A DNA stretch of 64,000 nucleotides from Pseudomonas sp. CROZ-RG-20F-R04-15 (GCF_022662375.1 NZ_JAKNQL010000004.1:186001-250000), one strand, 5' to 3'. Positions 51,809 to 63,570 are shown, numbered from the stretch's first letter. The notes: a model not told the origin generated them from the sequence alone. A program made the numbers and translations.

Positions 51809-52752
51809 CGCAACTTCTCCGCGACGCGCATGACGGCGCTACGGGAACGTGGGTTGGCTTTGAGTTCGGCGTCGGAGGCCGTCTGCGCTTTGCCATGGAC
51901 TTTGATTTTCGGTTCGAACGCGACGTGGCGAACCGGCAGGTTGCGCGGCAGGTTGTCGGCTTCGCCTTTCACCAGTTTGCGCATGAACAGTTTGACGATA
52001 CGGTCTTCCAGCGAGTGGAAGCTGATCACCACCAGACGGCCGCCGATTTCCAGAGCATCCAGTGCGGCTTCGAGGCCGGCTTCCAGATCGCCCAGTTCGT
52101 TGTTGACGTGAATGCGCAAACCCTGGAATGCACGGGTGGCCGGGTTCTTGCCCTTTTCCCATGCCGGGTTGGCGACTTTCAATACTTCGGCCAGATCGGC
52201 AGTGCGCTCGAACGGCTTGATGTCGCGACGCTCGGCGACAGCGCGAGCCATGCGACCGGAGAAACGTTCTTCGCCGTATTCCTTGAACACCCGGGCGATT
52301 TCCTCAGCCGGCGCGGTGTTGACGAATTCGGCAGCGCTGATGCCACGGGACGGATCCATGCGCATGTCCAGCGGGCCGTCGTTGAGGAAACTGAAGCCGC
52401 GCTCAGCGTCGTCGAGCTGCGGCGAAGACACGCCGAGGTCGAGCAGAATGCCGCTGACCTTGCCACTCAGACCTTGTTCGGCGACCACCGAACCGAGCTC
52501 GGCAAAGCTGCGCTGCACAACGACAAAGCGGCCGTCTTCGGCCGCTAGCGTTTGCCCGGTGGCAATCGCTTGAGGATCTTTGTCGAATCCGATGAGCCGA
52601 CCGTCCGTGCCGAGCTGGCTGAGGATCAGCCGGCTGTGTCCGCCGCGCCCGAACGTTCCGTCCAGATAGCAGCCATCAGGACGTACGGCGAGAGCCTCGA
52701 CGGCTTCGTCAAGCAGTACGGTGATGTGGTTAAAGCCGCTATCAATAGTCAC
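51805..52752 (-). CDS. rsmH: 16S rRNA (cytosine1402-N4)-methyltransferase
   Basis: AdoMet enzyme acting on C1402 of 16S rRNA in the P site; RsmI, also in this window, methylates the same base at the 2'-O. The 315 residues begin [13 protein letters not shown] and have the cofactor loop [14 protein letters not shown] and the family motif [11 protein letters not shown]. It overlaps mraZ by 4 bp. Confidence 0.97.
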
Positions 52753-53204
52753 AGGATCAAATCACGCAGTTCATCAGGCATCGCGCCCGGTTGTTGAATA
52801 GCAGCAAGGTCAGCGGCAGATACCGCGTTCCATGCATCCTCGTCCCACAATTGGAACTTGTTCAGTTGGCCTACCAGCATTGCGCGCTTATCGAGCTTGG
52901 CGTATTCGCGCAGACGCGGTGGAACCAGAAAACGACCACTGCCATCGAGTTCGAGGTCGACGGCATTACCAATCAGCAAACGTTGCAGGCGACGGTTCTC
53001 TTCGCGAAGCGAAGGAAGCGCGCGCAACTTGGTTTCAATAATTTCCCACTCGTCGAGCGGATAGACACACAGACATGGATCAACGGCATCAATGGTCACG
53101 ATCAATTGGCCCGAACTGCGCGAATCGAGCTCGTCACGGTACCGGCTCGGCATGGCGAGACGGCCCTTTGCGTCGAGACTGATAGCGTTAGCTCCGCGAA
53201 ACAC
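52749..53204 (-). CDS. mraZ: Transcriptional repressor MraZ
   Basis: First gene of the dcw cluster and repressor of its own promoter. 151 residues with two AbrB-like repeats ([25 protein letters not shown] and [18 protein letters not shown]). The start is GTG 53204, with GGAG 11 bases upstream. Three MraZ-type boxes lie about 40-65 bp upstream. Confidence 0.96.
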   Translation of the reverse strand: MFRGANAISLDAKGRLAMPSRYRDELDSRSSGQLIVTIDAVDPCLCVYPLDEWEIIETKLRALPSLREENRRLQRLLIGNAVDLELDGSGRFLVPPRLREYAKLDKRAMLVGQLNKFQLWDEDAWNAVSAADLAAIQQPGAMPDELRDLIL

Positions 53205-53245
53205 GTCTGCGTTTCTCCAATTTTTATCGTTTTGAGCTCAAAAAA

Positions 53246-53270
53246 CCCACTTCATGCCACTTTCCGCCAC
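53246..53270 (-). promoter_or_regulatory. MraZ operator: three GTGG boxes at 10-bp spacing
   Basis: Read on the minus strand: GTGGC (53266-53270), GTGGC (53256-53260) and GTGGG (53246-53250), each unit AAGTGG-like and exactly one helical turn apart. This matches the TGGGN-type tandem boxes bound by the ring-shaped MraZ. They lie just downstream of the -10 element, where binding would block initiation. Confidence 0.8.
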
Positions 53271-53278
53271 TTGCGCAC

Positions 53279-53308
53279 ACTATAGGAATGCGCCCACCAC
53301 ACCGTCAA
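53279..53308 (-). promoter_or_regulatory. Sigma-70-type promoter of the dcw cluster
   Basis: On the minus strand, -35 TTGACG (53303-53308) and -10 TATAGT (53279-53284) are 18 bp apart, directly upstream of the MraZ boxes and 75 bp from the mraZ start. Confidence 0.75.
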
Positions 53309-53606
53309 GGCGCGGATTAAAGGAAAACCCTTACAGAACGGAGATTTAGGAGCTTAAAAGGAGGTGTAACGACAATCTGGCGCAGACTTTCGACCCATAA
53401 CTTGATGCAGCACTGATAGCTGCGCTCGAAAGTTAAAGTGATTTGTTAAGAGTAAGATTTTTTCGGTATTACAAAAGCGCTTCTGCTGATGATTGAAGCA
53501 AGGTGGGAAATGGCTATTACTGCGTTTGCCGCTGCCGAACTTTCAGAGCAGGCCTGCTGATATTACACAGCCCTGTTGCCATTGATTCAAGCAGGGAAAG
53601 AAAAAG
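53309..53606. other. Gene-free spacer between rnpB and the dcw promoter
   Basis: About 300 bp, AT-rich in the middle. No ORF with family resemblance and no tRNA. It must hold the 3' end processing or termination region of rnpB (CTTTTTCTTTCCC on the minus strand directly after the RNA). I see nothing else. Confidence 0.6.
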
Positions 53607-53962
53607 GTGGAGAGTCGATCTGTAAGCCGGGTTCTGTCTTGAACAGTCATTCGTCTACGATGGCCATCACTGGACATCTTTAGCAACCTACCCGGTCCCA
53701 GCGCGGGCCACGCCTTGGGACCCTATTTGGTCTTGCTCCAAGTGGGGTTTACCTAGCCACGAACTGTTGCCAGACGTGCGGTGCGCTCTTACCGCACCTT
53801 TTCACCCTTACCGGCGCTTGAGCGCTTAGGCGGTTATTTTCTGTGGCACTTTCCGTAGGCTCACGCCTCCCAGGCATTACCTGGCACTTCGCCCTATGGA
53901 GCCCGGACTTTCCTCCCCCCCCTAATTTTCATAGAGGGCAGCGACTGTCCGATCGACTCTCC
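53607..53962 (-). ncRNA. rnpB: RNase P RNA (class A)
   Basis: Catalytic RNA of RNase P, which matures tRNA 5' ends. On the minus strand it starts GGAGAGTCGATCGGACAGTCG and contains the universal GAGGAAAGTCCGGGCTCC (about 53895-53915) and the late ACAGAACCCGGCTTACAGAT. The 5' and 3' ends pair (GGAGAGTCGATC with GATCGACTCTCC). Length is about 356 nt; the exact ends are estimated. Confidence 0.95.
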
Positions 53963-53969
53963 GCCGCGA

Positions 53970-53998
53970 AGGTTAACGGCAGAGCGCCTGAAGAACAA
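53970..53998 (-). promoter_or_regulatory. Candidate promoter of rnpB
   Basis: On the minus strand, TTGTTC (53993-53998) and TAACCT (53970-53975) are 17 bp apart, and the RNA start is about 8 bp further on. Confidence 0.5.
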
Positions 53999-54033
53999 GC
54001 GCTAAAAGCCTCAAGACCGCTATGGGCGACGGC

Positions 54034-54906
54034 TTACACGCCTTTCTGTTTCTCCAGCGCGACCTGATACAGCACGTTTTTGCGTTCGCCGGTGATCTGC
54101 GCTGCCAACGCGGCGGCGCGCTTGAGCGGCATTTCTTCGAGCAGCAGCTCGAGGATGCGCATCGCCTCGCTGCTGACTGCATCTTCAGACTCTGGCGCAG
54201 TCCATCCGGCCACCAGCACGACGCATTCGCCGCGCTGCTGATTGCTATCCGACTCGACGAACGCGCGCAACTCAGCCAAAGGCAGGCCCTTGAGCGTTTC
54301 AAAGGTTTTGGTGATTTCACGGGCGAGCAATGCCTGACGCTCACCACCAAACACTTCTTCCATATCCTGCAGGCATTCAAGGATGCGATGCGGAGCTTCA
54401 TAGAAGATCAGCGTGCGCGGCTCTTCTTTAACAGCTTCCAGTCGCGCCTTGCGCCCGACCGATTTGGCCGGCAGAAAACCTTCGAAGATGAAACGGTCAG
54501 ACGGCAGTCCGGCCGCCGACAGCGCCGCGATAAGCGCACAGGCGCCAGGCACCGGGACTACGTTGATCCCGGCCGCGCGGGCCTGACGCACCAAGTGATA
54601 ACCCGGATCGGAAATCAGTGGCGTCCCCGCATCGGAAATCAGCGCGACGTTATCGCCCGCCAACAAACGGGTAATAAAGCGGCTACCTTCATCTCTTTCG
54701 TTATGTTCGTGACAAGCGGCCAGCGGCGTGGCAATCCCGAAATGCTGCATCAGGCGCGCCGAGTGGCGAGTGTCTTCGGCAGCGATCAGTGCCACTTCAC
54801 GAAGGATTTTCAGGGCCCGGGCGCTGATGTCGTCCAGGTTGCCGATGGGCGTCGCCACCACATAAAGCGAGCCAGCAGCGGAATTCAGGGAACCTGGAGC
54901 AGTCAA
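54034..54906 (-). CDS. rsmI: 16S rRNA (cytidine1402-2'-O)-methyltransferase
   Basis: 290 residues of the tetrapyrrole-methylase fold, with SLYVVATPIGNLDDISARA, the cofactor loop SDAGTPLISDPGY and GACALIAALSAAGLP. I prefer the TTG at 54906 because GAGGTG lies six bases upstream and the protein then begins (M)TAPGSLNSAAG, close to the conserved core; the ATG at 54939 would place that binding site inside the gene. It is divergent from lpoA, as in other Pseudomonas. Confidence 0.93.
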   Translation of the reverse strand: MTAPGSLNSAAGSLYVVATPIGNLDDISARALKILREVALIAAEDTRHSARLMQHFGIATPLAACHEHNERDEGSRFITRLLAGDNVALISDAGTPLISDPGYHLVRQARAAGINVVPVPGACALIAALSAAGLPSDRFIFEGFLPAKSVGRKARLEAVKEEPRTLIFYEAPHRILECLQDMEEVFGGERQALLAREITKTFETLKGLPLAELRAFVESDSNQQRGECVVLVAGWTAPESEDAVSSEAMRILELLLEEMPLKRAAALAAQITGERKNVLYQVALEKQKGV

Positions 54907-55116
54907 AGCGCACACCTCGTGATCGGTAAAAGCGGCCATTGTAGCGCGTCACGAGACTTGCGATGCGTTCAAGCCGAGCCCGGTTTTGTACGCAGTTGTG
55001 CGCCGCCGCAACATTTACTCCAGCTAAATTGTCCGTTTCACGCCACTAACATCGCGCCCCGGCCAGTGCTTGGGTACAATTCGACGCTAATTTGATCGAG
55101 TATCAGGAACACTTAC

Positions 55117-56927
55117 ATGATCGCTTGCCTGCGGCTGTTCACTGCCCTCTGCCTCGCTGCCCTGTTGGCGGCTTGCGCCAGCTCCCCTTCCTCCAGCCTT
55201 GGCGAACTTCCACGGACCCCGGATGCCAGCATCGAGCAACTGCTCGAACAGGCGACCCAGGCGAAAACCCCGGAAAAAGCCGCTCTGTTGCGCCTCAGCG
55301 CTGCGGATCTGGCTTACCGCCAGGGCAATGCCGGTCAGTCTGCGCAGATCCTGCAACAAGTGCCGATGGAGCAACTCAAGCCAGGCCAGCAGATTTTTGC
55401 CAGCACGCTGAATGCCGAACTGGCCATGACCCGCAATCAGCCGAAAGCTGCGCTGACTGCCCTGAGCCATCCAAGCCTGCAACACCTGGGCGAGATGCCT
55501 GAAGAGCAGCAAGTGCGCACCGGCACCGTGCATGCCCGCGCCCTTGAAGCCGACGGCCAGACACTGGCTGCCGCTCGCGAGCGCGTATTCATCGCACCGA
55601 TGCTGCAAGGCGAAGCCGCGAGCAAGAACCACGAAGCGATCTGGACCCTGATCGGCTCGCTGCCGACCGACCAGCTGCAACCCAACACCACCGACGACCT
55701 CGGCGGCTGGATGGGCCTGGCCATGGCAGTGAAATCTGCCGGCACTCTGGAACAGCAGCAAGCCGCGATCGACACCTGGCGCGCGCAGAATCCAAAGCAC
55801 CCGGCCGCAATCAACCTGCCGCTGCCGCTGACCAAACTCAAGGAACTGGCCAGCCAGCCGCTGAGCAAGATCGCCCTGCTGCTGCCACAAGACGGTCCAC
55901 TGGCCGCCGTTGGCAAGGCACTGCGTGAAGGCTTCATGGCTGCGCACTATCAGGCGCAGCAGGCCGGACAGAAGCCGCCAGCGATCGAGTTCTACGACAG
56001 CTCGAAACTGACTTCGATGGACGAGTTCTACCGCAAGGCTCAGGCTGACGGCGTGCAACTGGTCGTCGGACCGCTGGAAAAACCACTGGTCAAACAACTG
56101 AGCACCCGTCCGCAACTGCCGATCACCACCCTCGCGCTGAACTACAGCGAAGGCGATCAAGGCCCGGCGCAACTCTTCCAGTTTGGTCTGGCCGCCGAAG
56201 ACGAAGCCCGCGAAGTCTCGCGCCGTGCCCGTGCCGATGGTCTGCACCGCGCTGCGATCATGGTGCCGAAAGGCGAATGGGGCGACCGCGTCCTGCGCGC
56301 ATTCAGCCAGGACTGGCAGGCTAACGGTGGCAGCATCGTCGCCACCGAACGCGTTGATCAGCCGGTGCAACTGGCCCAGCAGATTGCCGACATGTTCCAG
56401 CTGCGCCAAAGCGAAGCCCGCGCCAAGAGCCTGCAGAATGCTGCCGGTACCAACGTAGCAGCGCAGCCGTCGCGTCGTCAGGACATCGAATTCATCTTCC
56501 TGGCCGCCACGCCGCAACAGGCGCAGCAGATCAAGCCGACCCTGAACTTCCAATACGCAGGCGATGTTCCGGTTTACGCGACTTCGCACGTTTACAGCGC
56601 CAGCGGCGACGTCAACCAGTACAACGACATGAACGGCATTCGCTTCTGCGAAACGCCGTGGCTGCTGGACAACAGCGATCCACTGCGTCAGCAAGTGGTT
56701 GCACAATGGCCGCAAGCCGCCGGCAGCCTCGGTCGCCTGTACGCGATGGGTGTCGATGCCTACCGCCTGGCACCGCGCCTGGGTCAACTCAAGGCTCTGC
56801 CGGACAGCCGCATCGACGGTGAGTCGGGCAGCCTCGGCATGACCCAGACTCAACGCGTTGTGCGTCAGTTGCCTTGGGCGCAGTTCGTCAGCGGCCAGGT
56901 TCAGCGCCTGCCGGACACCCCGCGCTA

Positions 56928-56928
<1 letters not shown>
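55117..56928 (+). CDS. lpoA: Penicillin-binding protein activator LpoA
   Basis: Outer-membrane lipoprotein that activates a bifunctional PBP from the outside. 603 residues: signal peptide with lipobox LLAAC (C20), a helical TPR-like N-domain (about 30-250) and a periplasmic-binding-protein-like C-domain (LSKIALLLPQDGPLAAVGKALREGF onward). AGGA lies upstream of the ATG. It overlaps yraN by one base. The order lpoA-yraN-diaA-dolP is the same as in E. coli. Confidence 0.95.
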
Positions 56929-58563
<1,635 letters not shown>

Positions 58564-58581
58564 CAGCCGAAACGCGCACAC

Positions 58582-58613
58582 AAAAAAGGCGATCCATCCG
58601 GATCGCCTTTTTT
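58582..58613. terminator. Bidirectional terminator between dolP and sspB
   Basis: AAAAAAGGCGATCC pairs with GGATCGCCTTTTTT around ATCC, a perfect 14-bp stem that serves both convergent genes. Confidence 0.93.
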
Positions 58614-58614
58614 A

Positions 58615-59028
58615 TTACTTCACCACTTTCAAACTAGGCCGGCCGCTAGGGCGCGGTGGCTCACTGTCCGGTGGCGGCAAGTCGTCATCCGCCTCGATCT
58701 CTTCTTCGTCATCCATCGGTGACTCGAGATCGAACACCATGCCTTGACCGTTCTCCCGGGCATAAATACCCAGAATCGCGCTGATCGGCACGTACAAGCT
58801 GTGCGGAACACCACCGAAGCGACCCTCGAAGGTCACCACGTCGTTGTCCATGTGCAGATGACGCACGGCACTTGGCGAGATGTTCAGGACGATCTGGCCG
58901 TCACTGGCGAAACCCTGCGGCACCTGCACCGCCGGGTATTCGGAATTGACCAGCATGTGCGGGGTGCAATCGTTATCAACAATCCACTCGTAGAGCGCGC
59001 GGACCAGATAAGGTCGACTGGAGTTCAT
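58615..59028 (-). CDS. sspB: ClpXP adaptor SspB
   Basis: Delivers ssrA-tagged and other substrates to ClpXP. 137 residues: a folded peptide-binding domain (about 4-110, RPYLVRALYEWIVDNDCTPHMLV), an acidic flexible linker (DDEEEIEADDDLPPPD) and the ClpX-binding tail RPSLKVVK. It lies 16 bp after sspA. Confidence 0.96.
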   Translation of the reverse strand: MNSSRPYLVRALYEWIVDNDCTPHMLVNSEYPAVQVPQGFASDGQIVLNISPSAVRHLHMDNDVVTFEGRFGGVPHSLYVPISAILGIYARENGQGMVFDLESPMDDEEEIEADDDLPPPDSEPPRPSGRPSLKVVK

Positions 59029-59044
59029 AGCGGCTCCTTAAGCC

Positions 59045-59662
59045 TTAGCGCATATCGCGTTCGACACCAGACAGACTCGCCTGGAAAGCCTCACGCGCAA
59101 ACGAGCGCTCCATATAATCAAGCAGCGGCTTGGCTGGCCGCGGCAGTTCAATACCCAGAATCGGCAAACGCCAGAGTATTGGCAATAGGCAGCAATCCAC
59201 CAGACTTTGTTCCTCACTGAGGAAAAACGGCTTGTCGGCAAACAATGGCGACACGCCCGTCAGGCTTTCACGCAATTCCTTGCGCGCCACGACTCGCGCG
59301 GCCTCCTTGGACTTGGGATCCAGAATCAGATCCACCAGACCACACCAGTCGCGCTGAATACGATGAATCAGCAAACGGCTGTTGGCACGCGCCACCGGGT
59401 AAACCGGCATCAATGGCGGATGCGGGTAACGCTCATCCAGATATTCCATCACCACGGTCGACTCCCACAACGCCAGGTCACGATCGACCAGCGTCGGCAG
59501 ACTGCCGTAAGGGTTTACCTCAATCAGTTTAGGCGGCTGGCGACCAGCTTCCACATAAATGATCTCGGCGCTGACACCCTTCTCTGCAAGCACAATGCGC
59601 ACTCGGTGGGAATAGTGGTCGGCGGGGTCGGAGTAACAGGCCAACCGATTGGTCACGCCCAT
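59045..59662 (-). CDS. sspA: Stringent starvation protein A
   Basis: RNA polymerase-associated, glutathione-transferase-fold protein involved in starvation and virulence regulation. 205 residues beginning [24 protein letters not shown], with the thioredoxin-like N-domain and a helical C-domain. AGGAGGA lies before ATG 59662. The rplM-rpsI-petABC-sspAB order is conserved in Pseudomonas. Confidence 0.96.
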   Translation of the reverse strand: MGVTNRLACYSDPADHYSHRVRIVLAEKGVSAEIIYVEAGRQPPKLIEVNPYGSLPTLVDRDLALWESTVVMEYLDERYPHPPLMPVYPVARANSRLLIHRIQRDWCGLVDLILDPKSKEAARVVARKELRESLTGVSPLFADKPFFLSEEQSLVDCCLLPILWRLPILGIELPRPAKPLLDYMERSFAREAFQASLSGVERDMR

Positions 59663-59699
59663 GGCGATCCTCCTCGCTTGTTGAATTTGTCGGAACCGG

Positions 59700-59784
59700 A
59701 AAAACGCGCGCGCCCAGAGGGCGCCTCCCGCAACACCTGGCGGACCAGATGTTGCGCTATCGGAGGCGCCCTTGGGCGCGCGCG
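59700..59784 (-). terminator. Very long hairpin terminator after petC
   Basis: GCGCGCGCCC (59706 onward) pairs with GGGCGCGCGC near 59783, the GGGCGCCTCC/GGAGGCGCCC arms continue the stem inward, and CAACACCTGG/CCAGATGTTG closes the top. The total stem is about 33 bp with one bulge. On the minus strand it is followed by GTTTTTCC, as expected of a terminator, and is unusually large for one. Confidence 0.75.
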
Positions 59785-59808
59785 ATTAACAGCAATGCTT
59801 GAAGCGTA

Positions 59809-60591
59809 TCAGTGCACGTCTTTCCAGTATTCACGCTTGAGCAGGTAGGCGAACACAAAGAAGAACGCCAGGTACAGCAAGACATAAGTACCGATGCGCT
59901 GATGTTGCAGCTTAACCGGGTTAGCCGAGTAAGCCAGGAAGGTTACCAGATTCTTGACCTTCTCATCGAACTGCTCTTCGTTCAGAGCGCCGGATTTCGG
60001 CACGATGGTCAGCTGATCACACGCTTCATGAGTCAGAGGCGTACCGGTCAGCGGATCATATTGCTTCTTGCCGTCTTCGACGATCTGCACTTGCTTGCAG
60101 CCCACGACCTGACGACCCTGCAGGCCGACCAGCACGTTAGGCATGCCGACGTTCGGGAAGACCTTGTTGTTCACACCCCATGGGCGTGCCGGATCTTCGT
60201 AGAACGACTTCAGGTAACCGTAGAGCCAATCAGTGCCACGCACACGAGCGACCAGAGTCAGATCCGGTGGTGCCGCGCCGAACCAGGTCTTGGCGTCCGC
60301 CGGCTGCATCCCGATGGTCATGTGATCACCGATCTTGGCGCCGGTGAACACCAGCTTCTCCAGCATCAGTTCGTGCGGCACACCGAGATCATCGGCAACG
60401 CGCTCGTAACGCTGGAACTTGGCACTGTGGCACCCCATGCAATAGTTGGCGAAGGTGCGCGCACCGTCCTGCAAGGCAGCTTTGTCGGAGACATCGATGT
60501 CGACTTTTTCCAGCTCCGGACCACCGTGTTCAGCGGCGAAAGACAGCACAGGCAACGCAGCAAAAATCAGAGCAAAAAATAACTTTTTCAT
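59809..60591 (-). CDS. petC: Cytochrome c1 of the bc1 complex
   Basis: Membrane-anchored c-type cytochrome that passes electrons from the Rieske protein to cytochrome c. 260 residues: signal peptide (1-20), heme site CMGCH (C51, C54, H55), a later axial-Met region and a C-terminal anchor helix (YVLLYLAFFFVFAYLL). It overlaps petB by one base. Confidence 0.97.
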   Translation of the reverse strand: MKKLFFALIFAALPVLSFAAEHGGPELEKVDIDVSDKAALQDGARTFANYCMGCHSAKFQRYERVADDLGVPHELMLEKLVFTGAKIGDHMTIGMQPADAKTWFGAAPPDLTLVARVRGTDWLYGYLKSFYEDPARPWGVNNKVFPNVGMPNVLVGLQGRQVVGCKQVQIVEDGKKQYDPLTGTPLTHEACDQLTIVPKSGALNEEQFDEKVKNLVTFLAYSANPVKLQHQRIGTYVLLYLAFFFVFAYLLKREYWKDVH

Positions 60592-61802
60592 CAGCCAGTC
60601 ACCCTTTCCGGAACCGGTTTGGTCTTCTCGAGCCTGGTGTAGAACGGCATCAGAATGAAGTAGGCGAAGTACAGGAAGGTGCAGACCTGCGACAGCAAGG
60701 TTCGCTCCGGCGTCGGCGCAAGCACACCAAGAACGCCGAGAATCACGAACGAAATGCAGAACACCAGCAGCCAGATTTTGCTCATCCAGCCTTTATAGCG
60801 CATCGATTTGACCGGACTGCGATCGAGCCATGGCAACACGAACAGCACCGCAATCGCCGCCCCCATAGCGATAACGCCCATGAGTTTGTCCGGGATTGCA
60901 CGCAGGATTGCGTAGAACGGCGTGAAGTACCAAACCGGGGCAATGTGTTCTGGCGTCTTGAACGGGTTGGCTTGCTCGAAGTTTGGTTTTTCGAGGAAAT
61001 AACCGCCCATTTCCGGGAAGAAGAACACGATAAAGCAGAAGATAAACAGGAACACTACGACACCGACAATATCCTTCACGGTGTAGTACGGGTGGAAGGC
61101 AATGCCGTCCAGCGGGATGCCGTTTTCGTCTTTGTGCTTCTTGATGTCGACGCCGTCAGGGTTGTTCGAACCCACTTCATGCAACGCCAGAATGTGCAGC
61201 ACCACCAGACCGAGAATCACGATCGGCAGCGCAACAACGTGCAAGGCGAAGAAGCGGTTCAGGGTGATCCCGGAGATCAGGTAGTCACCACGAATCCACT
61301 GGGTCAGGTCGTTGCCGATGACCGGAATCGCACCGAACAGCGAGATGATCACCTGGGCACCCCAGTACGACATCTGGCCCCACGGCAGCAGGTAACCCAT
61401 GAACGCTTCAGCCATCAGCGCCAGGTAAATCAGCATGCCGAAGACCCAGACCAGCTCGCGCGGCTTCTGGTAAGAACCGTAGAGCAAGCCACGGAACATG
61501 TGCAGATAAACCACAATGAAAAACGCCGAAGCGCCGGTCGAGTGCAGCAGACGCAGAATCGAGCCGTACTCGACGTCACGCATGATGTATTCAACGGAAG
61601 CGAAGGCTTCTTCCGCTGACGGGGTGTAGCTCATCGTCAACCAGACACCGGTAACGATCTGATTGACCAGAACCAGCAGCGCCAGGGAGCCGAAGAAATA
61701 GAAGAAGTTGAAGTTTTTTGGAGCGTAATACTTGCTGAGATGGTCTTCCCACATCTTGGTCGCAGGAAAGCGCGCATCAACCCAATCCATGAACTTGCTC
61801 AT
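60591..61802 (-). CDS. petB: Cytochrome b of the bc1 complex
   Basis: Quinol-oxidising membrane subunit with two b hemes. 403 residues and eight helices; HSTGASAFFIVVYLHMFRGL and FFALHVVALPIVILGLVVLHILALH carry the heme histidines, and the Qo-site PEWY equivalent is APVWYF. I start it at ATG 61802 (TGATG with petA) rather than a GTG one codon upstream. Confidence 0.97.
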   Translation of the reverse strand: MSKFMDWVDARFPATKMWEDHLSKYYAPKNFNFFYFFGSLALLVLVNQIVTGVWLTMSYTPSAEEAFASVEYIMRDVEYGSILRLLHSTGASAFFIVVYLHMFRGLLYGSYQKPRELVWVFGMLIYLALMAEAFMGYLLPWGQMSYWGAQVIISLFGAIPVIGNDLTQWIRGDYLISGITLNRFFALHVVALPIVILGLVVLHILALHEVGSNNPDGVDIKKHKDENGIPLDGIAFHPYYTVKDIVGVVVFLFIFCFIVFFFPEMGGYFLEKPNFEQANPFKTPEHIAPVWYFTPFYAILRAIPDKLMGVIAMGAAIAVLFVLPWLDRSPVKSMRYKGWMSKIWLLVFCISFVILGVLGVLAPTPERTLLSQVCTFLYFAYFILMPFYTRLEKTKPVPERVTG

Positions 61803-62395
61803 CACGCTTTCTCCGGATCAGTACCAATGATGATCAGGTCATCGGTCTCATAGGAATGCGGCGGGACTGGCAGGTTCAAAGGCGCAGGTTGCGACTTGTA
61901 GACGCGGCCAGCCAGATCGTAGTGGGAACCGTGGCAAGGGCAGAAATAGCCACCAACCCAGTCTTTACCGAGATCCGCAGGTGCCACTTCGGGACGGAAG
62001 GTTGGTGAGCAACCCAGGTGCGTGCAGATCCCGATCAGCAGCAGAATTTCCGGCTTGATCGAACGCGTTTCAGGGTCGACATAGGTGGGTTGCGTGGAGT
62101 TTTTGGAGTTCGGATCGGAGAGCTGGCCCTCGATCTTCTTGAGATTCCCCAGGATTTCCGTAGTACGGCGGACAATGAACACCGGCTGGCCGCGCCACTC
62201 AGCAATCATCTGCTGTCCTGGCTCGATTTTGCTGACATTCACTTTCACCGGTGCACCGGCGGCTTTCGCCTTGGCACTGGGAAACCATGACCCCACGAAC
62301 GGGACCGCAGCCCCCACCGCTCCTGCAGCACCCACCACGGATGTGGCTGCTACCAAGAAGCGACGCCGGCCTGCATTCACGCCGTCATTGCTCAT
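61802..62395 (-). CDS. petA: Rieske iron-sulfur protein of the bc1 complex
   Basis: 197 residues with a Tat-type N-terminus (RRRFLVA) that stays as a membrane anchor. The 2Fe-2S ligands are CTHLGC (C124, H126, disulfide C129) and CPCHG (C152, C154, H155). First gene of petABC; the 269 bp upstream hold its promoter and the rpsI terminator. Confidence 0.97.
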   Translation of the reverse strand: MSNDGVNAGRRRFLVAATSVVGAAGAVGAAVPFVGSWFPSAKAKAAGAPVKVNVSKIEPGQQMIAEWRGQPVFIVRRTTEILGNLKKIEGQLSDPNSKNSTQPTYVDPETRSIKPEILLLIGICTHLGCSPTFRPEVAPADLGKDWVGGYFCPCHGSHYDLAGRVYKSQPAPLNLPVPPHSYETDDLIIIGTDPEKA

Positions 62396-62607
62396 TCAGT
62401 CCTCTCCCATCAGCTTTTGTGGCCTGTTAAATCAGGCATCTACTAAATAAATCAATGTTACTTATAAAAATTTTGCCGAATGGTAATGAAAAGCCCCAAT
62501 TCTGACAAGGGAATTACCCGGAGCTCTTACCCTCAAGCCTTGCAGTATAGGGGGTCTACGGAAGTGGCAAGTTGTCGCAGCGCAATTCTTTGATAAATCA
62601 CAGACAT

Positions 62608-62648
62608 AAAAAAACGCCCGCTTCCGTGAGGAGGCGGGCGTTCTTTTT
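62608..62648 (-). terminator. Terminator of rplM-rpsI
   Basis: AACGCCCGC pairs with GCGGGCGTT. On the minus strand it is followed by TTTTTTT. It lies 17 bp beyond the rpsI stop and before petA. Confidence 0.9.
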
Positions 62649-62664
62649 GAACGTGGAAGCGGAA

Positions 62665-63057
62665 TTAACGCTTCGAGTACTGCGGACGCTTACGCGCTTT
62701 ACGCAGACCAACTTTCTTACGTTCAACTTCACGGGCGTCGCGAGTAACGAAGCCAGCTTTGCGCAGAGCGCCACGCAGGGTTTCGTCGTAGTCCATCAGA
62801 GCGCGAGTGATGCCGTGGCGGATTGCGCCAGCTTGACCACTTACACCACCGCCGATCACGGTGACGTAGATGTCGAACTTCTCGACAGTCTCAGTCAGCT
62901 CCAGCGGCTGGCGAACTACCATGCGGGCAGTTTCACGGCCGAAGAAGTTTTCCAGCGAACGGTTGTTGATGGAGATGTTACCAGTACCCGGACGCAGGAA
63001 AACGCGTGCGGTTGCGGTCTTGCGACGGCCAGTGCCGTAATTTTGAGTCGCCGACAT
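62665..63057 (-). CDS. rpsI: 30S ribosomal protein S9
   Basis: 130 residues with the family core [19 protein letters not shown] and the C-terminal basic tail ending QYSKR that reaches the P-site tRNA. It lies 14 bp after rplM. Confidence 0.99.
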   Translation of the reverse strand: MSATQNYGTGRRKTATARVFLRPGTGNISINNRSLENFFGRETARMVVRQPLELTETVEKFDIYVTVIGGGVSGQAGAIRHGITRALMDYDETLRGALRKAGFVTRDAREVERKKVGLRKARKRPQYSKR

Positions 63058-63071
63058 AATGTACTATTCCG

Positions 63072-63500
63072 TTAAAACTTCAGTTCTTGGGGCTGCTGAG
63101 CAGTATGTGGGTGTGCAGCGCCCGCATAGACTTTCAGCTTACGGTACATGTCGCGACCCAGTGGGTTTTTAGGCAGCATGCCTTTAACCGCGGTCTCGAT
63201 CACGCGCTCAGGGGCTTTGGCGATCAGCTTTTCAAAGTTGATCGACTTGATGCCGCCCGGGAAACCGGAGTGGGAGTAGTACATTTTGTCAGTGGTTTTA
63301 GCACCGGTAACACGAATCTGCTCAGCGTTGATTACGACGATGTAGTCGCCGGTGTCAACGTGAGGAGTGTACTCAGGCTTGTGCTTGCCACGCAGACGGC
63401 TCGCGATTTCGGTGGCCAGACGACCCAGGGTCTGACCAGCAGCGTCGACGACAAACCAGTCGCGCTTTACTGTTTCCGGTTTAGCAGTAAAAGTTTTCAT
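63072..63500 (-). CDS. rplM: 50S ribosomal protein L13
   Basis: 142 residues beginning [20 protein letters not shown], with [39 protein letters not shown] core (family signature). First gene of the rplM-rpsI operon. Confidence 0.99.
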   Translation of the reverse strand: MKTFTAKPETVKRDWFVVDAAGQTLGRLATEIASRLRGKHKPEYTPHVDTGDYIVVINAEQIRVTGAKTTDKMYYSHSGFPGGIKSINFEKLIAKAPERVIETAVKGMLPKNPLGRDMYRKLKVYAGAAHPHTAQQPQELKF

Positions 63501-63541
63501 TCTTTATAGCCTCAGGGGCCGCCCTGTAAATTAGACGGCGG

Positions 63542-63570
63542 ATCTTACTGAATAGTGCGTACTTTGACAA
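63542..63570 (-). promoter_or_regulatory. Promoter of rplM-rpsI
   Basis: On the minus strand, -35 TTGTCA (63565-63570) and -10 TAAGAT (63542-63547) are 17 bp apart, about 40 bp upstream of the rplM start. Confidence 0.7.

Noticed and set aside
55075..55080. TACAAT as the -10 element of lpoA
   Set aside because: No acceptable -35 at 16-18 bp; left unassigned.
59705..59784. Integron attC-like site or attachment site
   Set aside because: No integrase or cassette nearby, and the T-run on the petC side fits a terminator better.
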